Notes: generated by a model not told the origin, from the letters alone. Shown: positions 16,140 through 23,861, counted from the first letter of the stretch. The stretch: 64,000 bases of DNA from Candidatus Bathyarchaeota archaeon A05DMB-4 (GCA_019685575.1 JABFQO010000001.1:62001-126000); one strand, 5' to 3'. Translations and numbers: made by a program.

Positions 16140-17051
16140 ATGAATCTAACCGAAAAAATAGAACAACTAAAAAAAGAAAAGAAAGCCGTAATCCTAGCCC
16201 ACAATTACCAGAGACCCGAAATCCAAGACATCGCCGACTATACAGGCGACAGCATAGAACTAAGCCGACAAGCAGCAGAAGAAAAAAACGCCAAAATCCT
16301 CGTATTTTCTGCAGTAGATTTCATGGCTGAATCAGCCGCCATCCTAAACCCCGAAAAAACAGTACTCTTGCCAAGCAGCGGCGCCAGATGCCCAATGGCA
16401 CAAATGCTTCCATTGACGCAAGTCAAAATGTGGAAGAAAAAATACCCAAAAATTCCCCTCGTGCTCTACGTCAACACTCTCGCCGAAGCCAAAACAGAAT
16501 GCGAAGTATGCTGCACATCCGCAAACGCAGTGGAAGTCATAAAAGCCATTGATGCCGATACCCTCCTTTTCGGACCCGACACCAACTTAGCATGGTACGT
16601 CCAACAAAAAACTGGAAAAAAAATAATTCCCATACCTCCCGGCGGATTCTGCCCAACGCATTTACTTTTCATGAAAGAGGACGCACTTTTGCGTAAACAA
16701 GAACACTCGAACGCCGTAATAATGGTGCATCCAGAATGCAGCCCAGACGTACAAGAAATCGCAGACTTCATCGGAAGCACTTCACAAATGTGCAAATACG
16801 CCAAAAACTCCTCTTCACAAAGGTTTGTTGTCGCCACCGAAACAGGGCTACTACACCGTCTTAAAAAGGAAAACCCAAACAAGGAATTCTACTCAGCATA
16901 CGAGGGCGGTGTTTGCCCAAACATGAAACTAAACACTCTGGAAAGAATCTACCTCGCCCTAAAAACCGAACAAACACGAATAACAGTACCCGCAGCCGTG
17001 GCAAAAAAAGCTAAAGATGCCTTAGAAAAAATGTATAAACTCACTTCTTAA
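16140..17051 (+). CDS. nadA: Quinolinate synthase
   Basis: 303 residues. Condenses iminoaspartate with dihydroxyacetone phosphate to quinolinate, the second step of de novo NAD synthesis, using a 4Fe-4S cluster. The three cluster cysteines are visible: Cys84 (SGARCPMAQM), Cys171 (GGFCPTHLL) and Cys259 (EGGVCPNMKLNTLE), together with AHNYQRPEIQDIADYTGDS at the N terminus and VHPECSPDV. The partner genes nadB/nadX and nadC are not in the window. NAD salvage genes are present at 8585-10344. Confidence 0.96.
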   Translation: MNLTEKIEQLKKEKKAVILAHNYQRPEIQDIADYTGDSIELSRQAAEEKNAKILVFSAVDFMAESAAILNPEKTVLLPSSGARCPMAQMLPLTQVKMWKKKYPKIPLVLYVNTLAEAKTECEVCCTSANAVEVIKAIDADTLLFGPDTNLAWYVQQKTGKKIIPIPPGGFCPTHLLFMKEDALLRKQEHSNAVIMVHPECSPDVQEIADFIGSTSQMCKYAKNSSSQRFVVATETGLLHRLKKENPNKEFYSAYEGGVCPNMKLNTLERIYLALKTEQTRITVPAAVAKKAKDALEKMYKLTS

Positions 17052-17071
17052 ACAGATTATAAGGAAAAACT

Positions 17072-17407
17072 TTGAGCAACACCGCAAAAATAGTTCACAT
17101 CAAAACATGGAATGAATTCCTACATCTAGCCAACAATCTAAAACCCGCCAGCATCGCGTATACTATCCAAAGAGCCCCCCTCTGCAAACCGCCCATAGGA
17201 TTGAGGCTCATTTTTGCATCAAAAAATACCCAATATGTTTTCTTGGACTTTGCTAAAGGCGACGCGTTAAGACGCACAAAAATCCCAGTGCAGAGAAACA
17301 AAGCAGGCGAAGCTTTCATAGATGAAGAAACAATCAGAAATTTCCTCCATGACCAGCTTAGAAGAAAAGACCTAAATGTTTACTCGTTAGAAGTTTTAGG
17401 TTATTAA
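17072..17407 (+). CDS. Uncharacterised protein downstream of nadA
   Basis: 111 residues from TTG 17072, with SD AAGGA seven bases upstream, 20 bases after nadA and so probably in the same operon. It has an alpha/beta pattern with IVHIKTWNEFLHLANNL, RLIFASKNTQYVFLDFAKG and a basic C-terminal helix. No family recognised; no membrane or signal segments. Confidence 0.7.
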   Translation: MSNTAKIVHIKTWNEFLHLANNLKPASIAYTIQRAPLCKPPIGLRLIFASKNTQYVFLDFAKGDALRRTKIPVQRNKAGEAFIDEETIRNFLHDQLRRKDLNVYSLEVLGY

Positions 17408-17508
17408 CAAAGTCAAGGCATCCAAAAAACATTGACGGAATGTTGTTCAAAGTTCCAAAAAAACTTTTTATCATGCATAACACTTTTTTCTTAATAACGA
17501 GGCCATAA

Positions 17509-18003
17509 ATGTACGATTTGGATATTGCAAAATACGAATTACTAAAGAAAGACCTTAACTTGGTTATCGTTAAGAAGGGCGTGGCTATTTTTGAAACAAA
17601 ATCACCCGGTATAGGCGGCATCCTGGAAGCAATTGAAAAGTTTGACAAAGAGGGCTTAAGCGGCTCTTTTGTTGCTGACAGGGTTGTTGGTCGTGCAGCG
17701 GCGCTGCTTTGTGTATATTGTGAAGTGAGCGCTGTTTATGCGGTTGTCCTTAGCCGAGGCGGAAAAGACGTGTTGGAAAATAATGGCGTGGCTTTTGAGT
17801 TTGAAGACCTTGTGCCTAATGTTTTAAACAAGCAAAAAACCGACGTGTGCCCTTTTGAAAAGGCAGTAGCAAACATATCCAAACCAGAAAAGGCTTATGA
17901 AAAACTCAAATCTTGCGTTAGGGAAAAGATACAAGCAGAAAAAGCCCATTATTCTTTCAAGAAAAACATTAGCCCCAACCCCGCCAAGAGCAAAACGAAT
18001 TGA
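17509..18003 (+). CDS. DUF1893-family protein
   Basis: 164 residues, ATG with GAGG upstream. The first 130 residues match DUF1893 (TM1506-like, a cytidine-deaminase-like fold of unknown function): LVIVKKGVAIFETKSPGIGG, FVADRVVGRAAALLCVY, NGVAFEFEDLVPNVLNKQKTDVCPFEKAV. A lysine-rich tail of about 35 residues follows. Its 3' end overlaps the convergent ZIP transporter gene by 55 bases. Confidence 0.85.
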   Translation: MYDLDIAKYELLKKDLNLVIVKKGVAIFETKSPGIGGILEAIEKFDKEGLSGSFVADRVVGRAAALLCVYCEVSAVYAVVLSRGGKDVLENNGVAFEFEDLVPNVLNKQKTDVCPFEKAVANISKPEKAYEKLKSCVREKIQAEKAHYSFKKNISPNPAKSKTN

Positions 18004-18683
18004 AGAGCAGAATTTACAAATCCTCTTTCTTTATGAAGTTCCGGAATCAAATCAGTAGTAGCAATGTAAATAAAACCACCCGCAGCAAAGGCTAAAAGGT
18101 ACGCTGTATTTGGAATGTACGGAAAGAAAAAATACGTAATCAATGCGCCGAGTAGAGCAACAAGAGCGCTTAAGAAATTGTAAAACAATGCTTTCTTTTT
18201 CGTGAACCCACCGAAAACAAGTAACCCAAAGTCACCGATTTCCTGCGGAATTTCATGCGATATGACGAGAAGCGTGGTGATGAACCCCAAGGAGAAGTTA
18301 GGACTCGGTGGAGCAAGGAAACCCGCTGCGATTATTAGACCATCAATAAAATTATGAATGCCATCACCAACAAGATTAAGATATGCAAAAGGATGAATAG
18401 GGCATTCTCTTTCGTGGCAGTGTCTCCATAGAAATTTCTCAAGCAGGAAGAACACAACTATCCCAGAAACCAAGACTAATAATACGTTCTCTTCTACGGG
18501 GCTTAGTGACTCCGGAATTAAATGAAAAAAGGCACCGCCAAGCAATGTACCAGAAGCAAAACTTACCAATATTAACATCAACTTCTTGAAAAACTTTTCA
18601 TTCAAAGCGAGAAAGAAAACCCCAACGAATGAGACTAAACTTACAAGAAACGTGGAAACCAAAATCCAGAGCAAAATTTCCAT
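17949..18683 (-). CDS. ZIP-family metal transporter
   Basis: 244 residues with about eight transmembrane helices. The ZIP metal-site motifs are present: LNLVGDGIHNFIDGLIIAAGF in helix 4 and VISHEIPQEIGDFGLLVFGGF in helix 5, plus a histidine-rich loop (WRHCHERECPIHP) between helices 3 and 4. It probably takes up zinc, iron or manganese into the cytoplasm. The gene converges on DUF1893 with a 55-base coding overlap, and the small RHH regulator at 18743 lies just upstream on the same strand. Confidence 0.92.
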   Translation of the reverse strand: MEILLWILVSTFLVSLVSFVGVFFLALNEKFFKKLMLILVSFASGTLLGGAFFHLIPESLSPVEENVLLVLVSGIVVFFLLEKFLWRHCHERECPIHPFAYLNLVGDGIHNFIDGLIIAAGFLAPPSPNFSLGFITTLLVISHEIPQEIGDFGLLVFGGFTKKKALFYNFLSALVALLGALITYFFFPYIPNTAYLLAFAAGGFIYIATTDLIPELHKERGFVNSALQFVLLLAGLGLMFFLKE

Positions 18684-18742
18684 GTGTGCTCACGGCTTTA
18701 TAGTTGAGGCGGGCATGCCATAATAAGCTTTATGTTATGCAA

Positions 18743-18955
18743 CTATTTCTTTTGAAAGCATTTCTCGTTGGTTGTTTGTTCGGGCAACATTTTTTTGTGA
18801 AACCCTTCTCTAAGCGCTGACCGCACGATATCCCGGATGCATTCCCCCCTGCTGGAGTAAACGCCCGCATTTATGAGTTGATCAATTATTTCTACGCATC
18901 TTTTAGGCAAACGAATGGTAAACGCGATGCTTTTCTCATTTTTTTGCGAACTCAA
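18743..18955 (-). CDS. Ribbon-helix-helix (CopG/NikR N-terminal type) regulator
   Basis: 70 residues from a TTG start. IAFTIRLPKRCVEIIDQLINAGVYSSRGECIRDIVRSAL is a standard ribbon-helix-helix domain. It contains no C-terminal metal-binding ACT domain as in NikR. It lies 59 bases upstream of the ZIP metal transporter gene on the same strand and is divergent from the AIR-synthase-like operon, so it could control either; that is inference from position. Confidence 0.82.
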   Translation of the reverse strand: MSSQKNEKSIAFTIRLPKRCVEIIDQLINAGVYSSRGECIRDIVRSALREGFHKKMLPEQTTNEKCFQKK

Positions 18956-18991
18956 ACCGAACCACTTTGAAACTAAAATGTGTCAGAACAG

Positions 18992-18998
18992 TTATAAA
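18992..18998 (+). promoter_or_regulatory. TATA box of the AIR-synthase/GNAT/radical SAM operon
   Basis: TTATAAA centred about 26 bases before the likely transcript start, which lies just before SD GGTGA (19021-19025) and TTG 19030. This spacing is the reason for rejecting the upstream in-frame TTG at 18967. Confidence 0.55.
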
Positions 18999-19029
18999 TC
19001 TTCGCTCAACGATTGGTTTTGGTGAATTA

Positions 19030-20004
19030 TTGAATAAAAAAACCTCGCAACAATCACTGGCGCACGTTTTGAAAGTCCTTAGAGAGTTTAAAGGAATTCA
19101 ACGTAAATCCGTCCTTCACGAAGTTTTTCCTATTCTAGGAGAAAATTCCTTCGACGATGCCGGATTACTCGAAGTAAAGAACGCACGCATCGTTGTTTCA
19201 ACCGACGGGATAGTGGAAGAACTCGTTAATGACGACCCATGGCTTGCAGGTTTCTACTCTGTTGTAGTGAACGTCAACGACGTGGTTGCCAAAGGTGCGC
19301 ACCCCTTAGGGTACGCTTGTGTAATTTCTTCAAATTCTATAGACACGCTTAAAAAAATGACAAGGGGAATCAAGCACGGCTTGGACAAATACCGCCTACA
19401 ATTCTTAAAGGGGCACACTCATCCAGACACATCATTCAACAGCATAGAAGCCTCAGTTATTGGCATAGCAGAAAAAAGTTTTCTCCCAAGCAACACTGCT
19501 AAACCAAGCGATGACCTTGTGCTTGCAATAGATCTGAATGGCGAACGCGGCTTAAAAGGGTGGGTCAAAATTTTTGACTCTGCAAGGTCAAAATCAAGCG
19601 AAGAACTTTTGGAACGCTTGAATGCCGTGGTTGGTATCGCTGAAAAAGGGTTTGCGAATGCTTCTAGGGACATCAGCGGCCCGGGGATAATTGGTACGGT
19701 CGCCATGCTTTGTGAATCGAGCAAAGTTGGTGCGACAATAGATTTGGGAAACATATCCGTGCCAAGAAATGTTACCCTCGAGGATTGGCTAACCACTTAT
19801 CCGTCGCTTGGTTTCGTTTTCGCCACAGACAAAGCAGAGAAATGCAGAGCCTTTCTTGAGGGATACGGGTTCACAGTTGACTTAATAGGGAAGATCATAA
19901 AGGAACCCAAGATTTACATTTTCCATCATTGTTCTACTGAGATTTTCATGGATTTGAATAAACACTCTATCTTCGGCAATAAAACTTCTCAAGGAACCAC
20001 GTGA
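19030..20004 (+). CDS. AIR-synthase-related (PurM-like) protein, sll0787 / methanogenesis-marker-2 type
   Basis: Start at TTG 19030 with SD GGTGA. 324 residues of the PurM/SelD fold: SVLHEVFPILGENSFDDAGLL, STDGIVEELVNDDPWLAGFYSVVVNVNDVVAKGAHPLG, the phosphate-binding FLKGHTHPDTSFNSIE, SRDISGPGIIGTVAML and TTYPSLGFVFAT. These features match both the AIR-synthase-related family of the Nit1C cluster and methanogen marker protein 2. It likely binds ATP; the substrate is unknown. It leads an operon with a GNAT acetyltransferase (6-base gap) and a radical SAM protein, the same three families that occur together in Nit1C. Confidence 0.85.
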   Translation: MNKKTSQQSLAHVLKVLREFKGIQRKSVLHEVFPILGENSFDDAGLLEVKNARIVVSTDGIVEELVNDDPWLAGFYSVVVNVNDVVAKGAHPLGYACVISSNSIDTLKKMTRGIKHGLDKYRLQFLKGHTHPDTSFNSIEASVIGIAEKSFLPSNTAKPSDDLVLAIDLNGERGLKGWVKIFDSARSKSSEELLERLNAVVGIAEKGFANASRDISGPGIIGTVAMLCESSKVGATIDLGNISVPRNVTLEDWLTTYPSLGFVFATDKAEKCRAFLEGYGFTVDLIGKIIKEPKIYIFHHCSTEIFMDLNKHSIFGNKTSQGTT

Positions 20005-20010
20005 GCACTT

Positions 20011-20493
20011 ATGAAAACATTACTACAGATAAAAGTGGAAGAATTGACAGAAGCCGATGCTCCAGAGATTGCGCTTCTGCTGCGTAAGGTTTGGCTTGAA
20101 AATGCCCAAGAATACCCAGAGAAATGGAGAAAATCGAGAGCGTTAAGCCAAGTTCAAATTTTGGAGGAGATGGGAAAGGGCTACCGTTTCTTCGGGATAA
20201 GAATAAGATGCAAACTCGTGGGCGTTTACAAAGCCCTAATCACGAGTAAAGGCTTGTTTGGAGAACATCAATCAGTGCATCCGGATTTTCGAAAGAGGGG
20301 ATTGGCAACGGCAATGTACAAGCACTTCATCAATTATGCAAGAACACACAAAATCGAAAAAGTCTACGTAAACATCCTATTAAACCACACAGCAAGCAGA
20401 AAAATCGTGGAAAAAATGGGGTTCCACAAAACAGGAAATCCCTATGGACAAAGCAAAGGAATGCTAGTGCAAACGTATGAAAAGCAAGTTTAA
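20011..20493 (+). CDS. GNAT-family N-acetyltransferase
   Basis: 160 residues, ATG with GTGAG six bases upstream. The acetyl-CoA binding motif A is clear (VHPDFRKRGLATAMYKHF), followed by VYVNILLNHTASRKIVEKMGFHKTG. Located between the AIR-synthase-like and radical SAM genes, it takes the place of the GNAT protein (MSMEG_0567/sll0786 type) of the bacterial Nit1C cluster, but I cannot tell by eye whether it belongs to that exact subfamily. Substrate unknown. Confidence 0.85.
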   Translation: MKTLLQIKVEELTEADAPEIALLLRKVWLENAQEYPEKWRKSRALSQVQILEEMGKGYRFFGIRIRCKLVGVYKALITSKGLFGEHQSVHPDFRKRGLATAMYKHFINYARTHKIEKVYVNILLNHTASRKIVEKMGFHKTGNPYGQSKGMLVQTYEKQV

Positions 20494-21565
20494 CCCTGTA
20501 AGAACCAAGATTGAACTTCTCTGCTACGGCGCTCGGGTGGCGCACCTTTTGGATAAAGGCCGCAAAACGGGCGCGGGTCCTGCTGGCGGAAGATTTTTTC
20601 TTCTAGAAGATGGAACATGCGTCGAAATACCTCTCCAAGGTAATTTTGTCGAAAAATCACCATTCACGCTTGTTAGAAAGGGAAACGATTGGGCAATACG
20701 GAAAAATAATAAGCGTTTTGTGAATGCCAAAATTGTTCCAAACCCATGTTTCTATGAAAAACAAACCTCCAAAGGCACACCTATGCGGAAGCTCGCTATT
20801 TTACATGGAAAAGATTGTTTGGCTTCAACGGTGTATTCAAAGTGCGTGTATTGGATTGGCTCAAAACAGTGCAAGTTTTGCGGAATCGGCTTGGAAAAAC
20901 CTGGACGTTTAGACATTAAGAACCCTCAAGAATTGAGCGAAGTGGCAGAAGAAGCGTTCAGAGAAGGCATAGCAAAACATGTAACATTAACAACCGGCAC
21001 TCCCTCTTCGCCGGATAAAGGAGCAGTTTTATTGGCGGAAGCAACGAAAGCCATAAAAAAACAGGTAGCCTTGCCAGTGCATGTTCAACTTGAACCGCCT
21101 GATGACAAGGTTTTTCTAGATGAATTATATGCTACAGGCGTTGATACGGTAGGTGTTCACGCGGAATGTTTTGATGGCAAGGTTCGTTCACACGTTTGTC
21201 CCATGAAGAAAAATTTGGGCGTTTACTTTGAGGCGTGGAAGTATTGTGTTGAACTTTTTGGCGATGCACAAGTTAGTTCTTTTGTAATAGTTGGTTTGGG
21301 TGAATCCGATGAGAGCATCTTAAAAGGGGCTGAGAAATTAGCAGGATTGGGCGTGGTACCTTTTTTGTTGCCGTTACATCCAATCGCTGGTTCTGCTCTC
21401 GAATATGCACGGCCGCCGAGCCCTAAAAGAATGCTGAAGCTTTATGAGGGAGTATGTGAGATTCTTCGGAAATACGGGTTAAACCCGTTGAAGAATAAGG
21501 CTGGATGCGTTAAGTGTTGCGCATGTTCAGCGTTGAACGAGGCTTTTCTGTATGGGTTTAAATAA
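20477..21565 (+). CDS. Radical SAM protein, MSMEG_0568/Nit1C-like family
   Basis: 362 residues, overlapping the GNAT gene by 17 bases. It shows TGAGPAGGRFFLLEDG near the N terminus, AILHGKDCLAST, then the cluster motif Cys123-x8-Cys132-x2-Cys135 rather than the usual Cx3Cx2C, LTTGTPSSPDKGA, VQLEPPDD, VVPFLLPLHPIAGS and a C-terminal Cys344/347/348/350 group (GCVKCCACSAL). This order matches what I know of the MSMEG_0568 family of the nitrilase-containing Nit1C cluster. The reaction is unknown; a 5'-deoxyadenosyl radical enzyme is expected. Confidence 0.85.
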   Translation: MKSKFNPVRTKIELLCYGARVAHLLDKGRKTGAGPAGGRFFLLEDGTCVEIPLQGNFVEKSPFTLVRKGNDWAIRKNNKRFVNAKIVPNPCFYEKQTSKGTPMRKLAILHGKDCLASTVYSKCVYWIGSKQCKFCGIGLEKPGRLDIKNPQELSEVAEEAFREGIAKHVTLTTGTPSSPDKGAVLLAEATKAIKKQVALPVHVQLEPPDDKVFLDELYATGVDTVGVHAECFDGKVRSHVCPMKKNLGVYFEAWKYCVELFGDAQVSSFVIVGLGESDESILKGAEKLAGLGVVPFLLPLHPIAGSALEYARPPSPKRMLKLYEGVCEILRKYGLNPLKNKAGCVKCCACSALNEAFLYGFK

Positions 21566-21604
21566 CCGTGTATTTTCTTACTTAGGCCAAAGGAAGAATG
21601 AGTT

Positions 21605-22441
21605 ATGGAAGAGAATTTAATTCGTTCGATATTAGAGCAGTGCAAGACGGTTGCCATTGTGGGGCTGTCAAAGGATTCTCAGAAGGATAGCTACCGTGTT
21701 GCGGAGTATTTGAAAAGTCAGGGGTACCGCGTGGTTCCTGTTAATCCTTTCGCTGACGAGATTCTGGGAGAAAAATGTTTCAAGTCTTTGCTTGATATGC
21801 CTGAAGACGTGCAGAAGACGATTGAGGTTGTGGATATTTTTAGGCCTCCTGAAGATGTGCCGCCTATTGTGGAGCAAGCGATTGAGTTGAAGAAACGTTT
21901 TAACACGTTAGAGGCAGTTTGGATGCAGTTGGGAATAACGAACGAAGCCTCAGCAGCTAAGGCGAGGAAGGCAGGGTTGAAGGTAATTATGAATGCGTGC
22001 ATGATGATGCAGCACAAGAATCTTAAAGCAAGAGCAAAAGAAACAAAAGACGAAGAACTCGAAACAATTCGGTCAAGGAAAATGCAGGAGATGATGACAA
22101 AGGTAATGAAGGAAACTAAAAAAGATGCGCCTGTTGTTGTTGAAGATTCGACTTTTGAGGAATTCGTGAAGCAGTATCCTTTGGTCGTGGTTGATTTTTG
22201 GGCCGCTTGGTGTGACCCTTGTAGAATGATTGCGCCGGTGGTGGAGGAGCTTGCGAAGGAGTACGGGGGAAGAGTGGTTTTTGGGAAACTGAATGTGGAC
22301 GAAAATCCTGATACACCTGCACAGTTTGGGGTTGTGGGAATACCGACGCTTGTTGTTTTGAAGGGTGGGGTAGAGGTTGATAGGATTGTGGGTGCTGTGC
22401 CGAAGGATGCTATTAAGGCGAAACTTGCACGGCACCTTTAA
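21605..22441 (+). CDS. CoA-binding domain-thioredoxin fusion protein
   Basis: 278 residues. Residues 8-140 are a YccU-type CoA-binding Rossmann domain: TVAIVGLSKDSQKDSYRVAEYL, VVPVNPFADEILGEKCFKSL and VWMQLGITNEASAAKARKAGLKVIMNACMM. A charged linker (145-175) leads to a thioredoxin domain (180-278) with active site WAAWCDPCRM, that is WCDPC in place of WCGPC, and the cis-proline GIPTL. The combination suggests CoA-disulfide or protein-thiol redox chemistry, but this is inference. It follows the radical SAM gene by 40 bases and may belong to the same transcript. Confidence 0.9.
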   Translation: MEENLIRSILEQCKTVAIVGLSKDSQKDSYRVAEYLKSQGYRVVPVNPFADEILGEKCFKSLLDMPEDVQKTIEVVDIFRPPEDVPPIVEQAIELKKRFNTLEAVWMQLGITNEASAAKARKAGLKVIMNACMMMQHKNLKARAKETKDEELETIRSRKMQEMMTKVMKETKKDAPVVVEDSTFEEFVKQYPLVVVDFWAAWCDPCRMIAPVVEELAKEYGGRVVFGKLNVDENPDTPAQFGVVGIPTLVVLKGGVEVDRIVGAVPKDAIKAKLARHL

Positions 22442-22503
22442 CACAGCAATTCTTTAATACATGGTTTGTATTGCCTTTGCTTACTGTAGGGTGTGTGTGT
22501 TGG

Positions 22504-22653
22504 TTGGAGATTGCTGAGAAACGCGTGGTTGGTTCGCTTCTGCTTTTGCTGGGTTTGAGTTTTTTCGTTGTTGGGTGGTATAGTGGCCAGTTGGGGCTGA
22601 TTGCTGACTTTGTAAGGCGTGTCTTCGGGCCGGCTGTCGCAGGCATGCCCTAG
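22504..22653 (+). CDS. Possible 49-residue membrane protein
   Basis: TTG 22504, with AGGG about 12 bases upstream, opens MEIAEKRVVGSLLLLLGLSF and continues FVVGWYSGQLGLIADFVRRVFGP. One transmembrane helix is clear. Repeat copy B starts four bases beyond the stop. It resembles the small ORF at 22845 in its start (ME, then VGS-L and a G-FV-G pattern). Confidence 0.45.
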   Translation: MEIAEKRVVGSLLLLLGLSFFVVGWYSGQLGLIADFVRRVFGPAVAGMP

Positions 22654-22657
22654 AGCG

Positions 22658-22744
22658 TTTTTCTGATTTTCTGTGCGTGTCGCGTTTCTCTCCCCCCTCT
22701 TCCATATATGATCCTATTAGGATCCAAATATACCGCAAATATGA
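22658..22744 (+). repeat. Dispersed palindromic element, copy B
   Basis: 87 bases matching copy A (15611-15697, opposite strand) with one difference, and sharing the 51-base core (22694-22744) with copy C at 47109. The palindrome GATCCTATTAGGATC is at 22710-22724. It directly follows a small ORF in the same orientation. An imperfect hairpin follows at 22747-22765. Confidence 0.9.
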
Positions 22745-22746
22745 AC

Positions 22747-22765
22747 AGAGAACCCGTGGTTCACT
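22747..22765 (+). repeat. Hairpin following repeat copy B
   Basis: AGAGAACC and GGTTCACT can pair around a CGT loop with one mismatch. Copy C has a hairpin at the same place with different stem and loop bases. No T tract follows, so it is not a simple terminator. Confidence 0.5.
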
Positions 22766-22844
22766 TTGAGCGTTGGGGCTGGTTAGAGTGGATTTTGGGT
22801 GCTTAATTTTTTTGCTTTGATGGTAAGTTTTACTGGTGGTCGGG

Positions 22845-23009
22845 TTGGAAGTTAGGGGTGTGATTGTGGGGAGTGTTTTGTGTTTTGTAGGGGTGGTTCT
22901 TTTTGTTTATGGAATGATGGATATTACTTTTCTGAATGCGGTTTCTAACATGTTTCTCGTGGTGATGGGCTTGTTTTTGTGTTGGCTGGGTTGCTCGTAT
23001 TGGTTGTGA
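22845..23009 (+). CDS. Possible 54-residue membrane protein
   Basis: TTG 22845 follows GGTGG by about five bases. The product starts MEVRGVIVGSVLCFVGVVLF and is almost wholly hydrophobic, with two transmembrane helices joined by a short loop (YGMMDITFLNAVS), ending in WLGCSYWL. Strand composition is strongly G/T rich. It lies 100 bases after repeat copy B, and I recognise no family. Confidence 0.45.
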   Translation: MEVRGVIVGSVLCFVGVVLFVYGMMDITFLNAVSNMFLVVMGLFLCWLGCSYWL

Positions 23010-23033
23010 ATTTTTTCGGTAGAGGGTCTATTT

Positions 23034-23861
23034 TTACTCAGGTTTTGTTTTGAATGGTTTGGTTTTGCCGCCTTTGGTTTGGATTATATCGTTTATTTGA
23101 ATCAGTGCTCTCGTGACATGGTTTCGTGCGGTTGCTGGGTTTTTCGCTGTAGTGGATATGTGTAGTTCTATGTGGGGGGTTTTTTCTGCGCCTCTGGGAT
23201 GAGATTTGATGTAAACATATGGGTTGTCGTGCATAACTTTGTCGATGATCGGTGCTAATTCGGACTCCATGATTCCCGATACGCCGAGACTGGTTTCATA
23301 AAACGTAACATCGCCAGTTAACCTCTTCAGCATCGGCTCCAAAGACTCGTCAAATATTGCTTTCATCTCGGGTGGAACGCCGGGCAAAGCCACTATCTTC
23401 ACGTTTTTGCATTCAATTATCATGCCAGGTGCTGTTCCTAAAGGATTGGGTAATGGGGCGGCGTTTTTTGGAAGGTTTGCCATTTTGACGCGGGCTGGGG
23501 TTAATTCGATTTTTTCGAGTCCGCGTTCTTTGGCGTAGTTTTGGTATTTTTCTTTAATCATGTGGAATGCCTTTGGGTTTGTTTCCAGCGTGGTGTCAAG
23601 CGCTTTTGCGATGCCTTCGAGGGTTTTGTCGTCGAATGTGGGTCCTAACCCACCGGTAGTTATGAGGATGTCTGGTTTGCGATTGATAATTTCTTTCACC
23701 ACATTGCTTATTTCTTCTACGTCATCGGGGGCGACTGTTATGCGACGTACATTAAGCCCCATCACTGTGAGACGCTTGGCAAGCCACTGAGCGTTTGTGT
23801 TGAGAACCTTGCCTATGAGAAGCTCGTTGCCGACGCTTAGGATTTCAACGGTCACGGTCAA
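23034..23861 (-). CDS. CinA-like molybdopterin-binding-fold protein
   Basis: Start at TTG 23861 with AAAGGAG upstream (the ATG at 23882 lies before that SD). 275 residues. The MoaB/MogA-like fold is evident: VEILSVGNELLIGKVLNTNAQWLAKRL, DILITTGGLGPTFDDKTLEGIA and LPGVPPEMKAIFDE. These define the N-terminal domain of CinA; the C-terminal NMN-deamidase domain is missing, as in many archaea. Possible roles include nucleotide or ADP-ribose hydrolysis; the substrate is not known. Confidence 0.88.
   Translation of the reverse strand: MTVTVEILSVGNELLIGKVLNTNAQWLAKRLTVMGLNVRRITVAPDDVEEISNVVKEIINRKPDILITTGGLGPTFDDKTLEGIAKALDTTLETNPKAFHMIKEKYQNYAKERGLEKIELTPARVKMANLPKNAAPLPNPLGTAPGMIIECKNVKIVALPGVPPEMKAIFDESLEPMLKRLTGDVTFYETSLGVSGIMESELAPIIDKVMHDNPYVYIKSHPRGAEKTPHIELHISTTAKNPATARNHVTRALIQINDIIQTKGGKTKPFKTKPE

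Noticed and set aside
19030-20004. Evidence for methanogenesis (marker 2 homologue)
   Set aside because: No other methanogenesis gene is in the window and its neighbours fit the Nit1C set better.
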